The translations under genes were made by a program, and so were the position numbers. A model generated the notes under the pieces. The model was not told where the DNA came from. It saw only the letters and a list, made by a program, of their open reading frames with translations, and ran no database searches. Source: Numida meleagris (taxonomy: Eukaryota > Chordata > Aves > Galliformes > Numididae). Taken from it: a DNA stretch of 64,000 nucleotides. The DNA is taken from assembly GCF_002078875.1 (NCBI RefSeq), contig NC_034413.1:62364453-62428452 (forward strand). Reading direction: 5' to 3'. Shown here piece after piece: positions 63,544 to 64,000 of this stretch. Position 1 is the stretch's first letter. Every line of letters begins with the position of its first letter.

Positions 63544-64000
63544 TGACAGGAGTAGAAGAGAAAATTTTTTAAGAATATTTTTGCTTTCAATTTGTCCATT
63601 TTTCTTCTGCAATTTTAACACAAGGAAGTTTAATGTCTTTGAAATCTTACTCTTGATTTTTCCAGCACCTGTCTTCAAATACAGACAACAATTCCTTAAT
63701 GCCTTAAGTGAGCTCAGGTAGCAGTAGGTGACAAGCTTACTCCCAGTTAATCTACTTTATAGGAAGAGAACGAGATTTCACACCTTCAATAGAAAACACA
63801 TGCCTGGGTATGCCACACAGCCACCTAGAGACACAATATAATCCATGAAGTATTGTGGGGAGGTAAGTGGGAAACCATATTGATAGTTTCTCAGCTATAA
63901 CACAACCAAAAAACCTGGCGTAGCACAAAAAGCTGGGGTTTTTTTGCCCAAGAACGCAGGTCTCCCGGAGAGATCCTGCAACAGTAGACCTTAGTGATCC

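Larger units (their letters stand above)
61195..64000 (-). other. ZNF148: ZNF148 5' intron region (incomplete)
   Basis: Sequence upstream of the first coding exon. It includes the CR1 copy at 61990-62536 and an A-run/T-run hairpin-like tract at 63488-63543. A noncoding ZNF148 exon could lie here but none could be supported. No CpG-rich promoter is visible, so the ZNF148 promoter is probably beyond the right edge. Confidence 0.6.

Overview
This window is vertebrate nuclear DNA, most likely from a bird of the chicken type. It has split genes with GT/AG introns and at least eleven fragments of the CR1 non-LTR retrotransposon, several ending in the typical 'ATTCTATG' tail. The two recognisable genes are adjacent in the same order in mammals (ZNF148 then SLC12A8, from memory of human 3q21). 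No prokaryotic, viral or CRISPR content was recognised.

Both genes read on the minus strand, so transcription runs from high to low coordinates. From the right: an incompletely seen ZNF148 5' intron (61195-64000), the six ZNF148 coding exons (61178 down to 48158) encoding a 792-residue protein with four C2H2 zinc fingers, and an AT-rich, CR1-free stretch of about 7.4 kb (about 40700-48157) read as a long 3' untranslated region. A short spacer of about 3.3 kb follows. Then comes a CpG-rich promoter region (about 36990-37420) with two good splice donors, followed by nine coding exons of SLC12A8 (35202 down to position 1). SLC12A8 is cut by the left edge of the window: 504 complete codons are present and the C-terminal part is missing. 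All exon joins preserve frame.

ZNF148 encodes a nuclear GC-box-binding transcription factor (ZBP-89). SLC12A8 encodes a membrane transporter of the cation-chloride cotransporter superfamily. They are neighbours but nothing visible ties their functions together. SLC12A8 introns hold nearly all the CR1 copies plus an old palindromic element and a polypyrimidine minisatellite.

I found no convincing undescribed system. The observations most worth checking are: an upstream ORF in the SLC12A8 leader whose stop overlaps an in-frame ATG; a conserved short motif in an otherwise divergent SLC12A8 loop; five Pumilio-type sites in the putative ZNF148 3' UTR; a palindromic MITE-like repeat; and the antisense bias of CR1 insertions.
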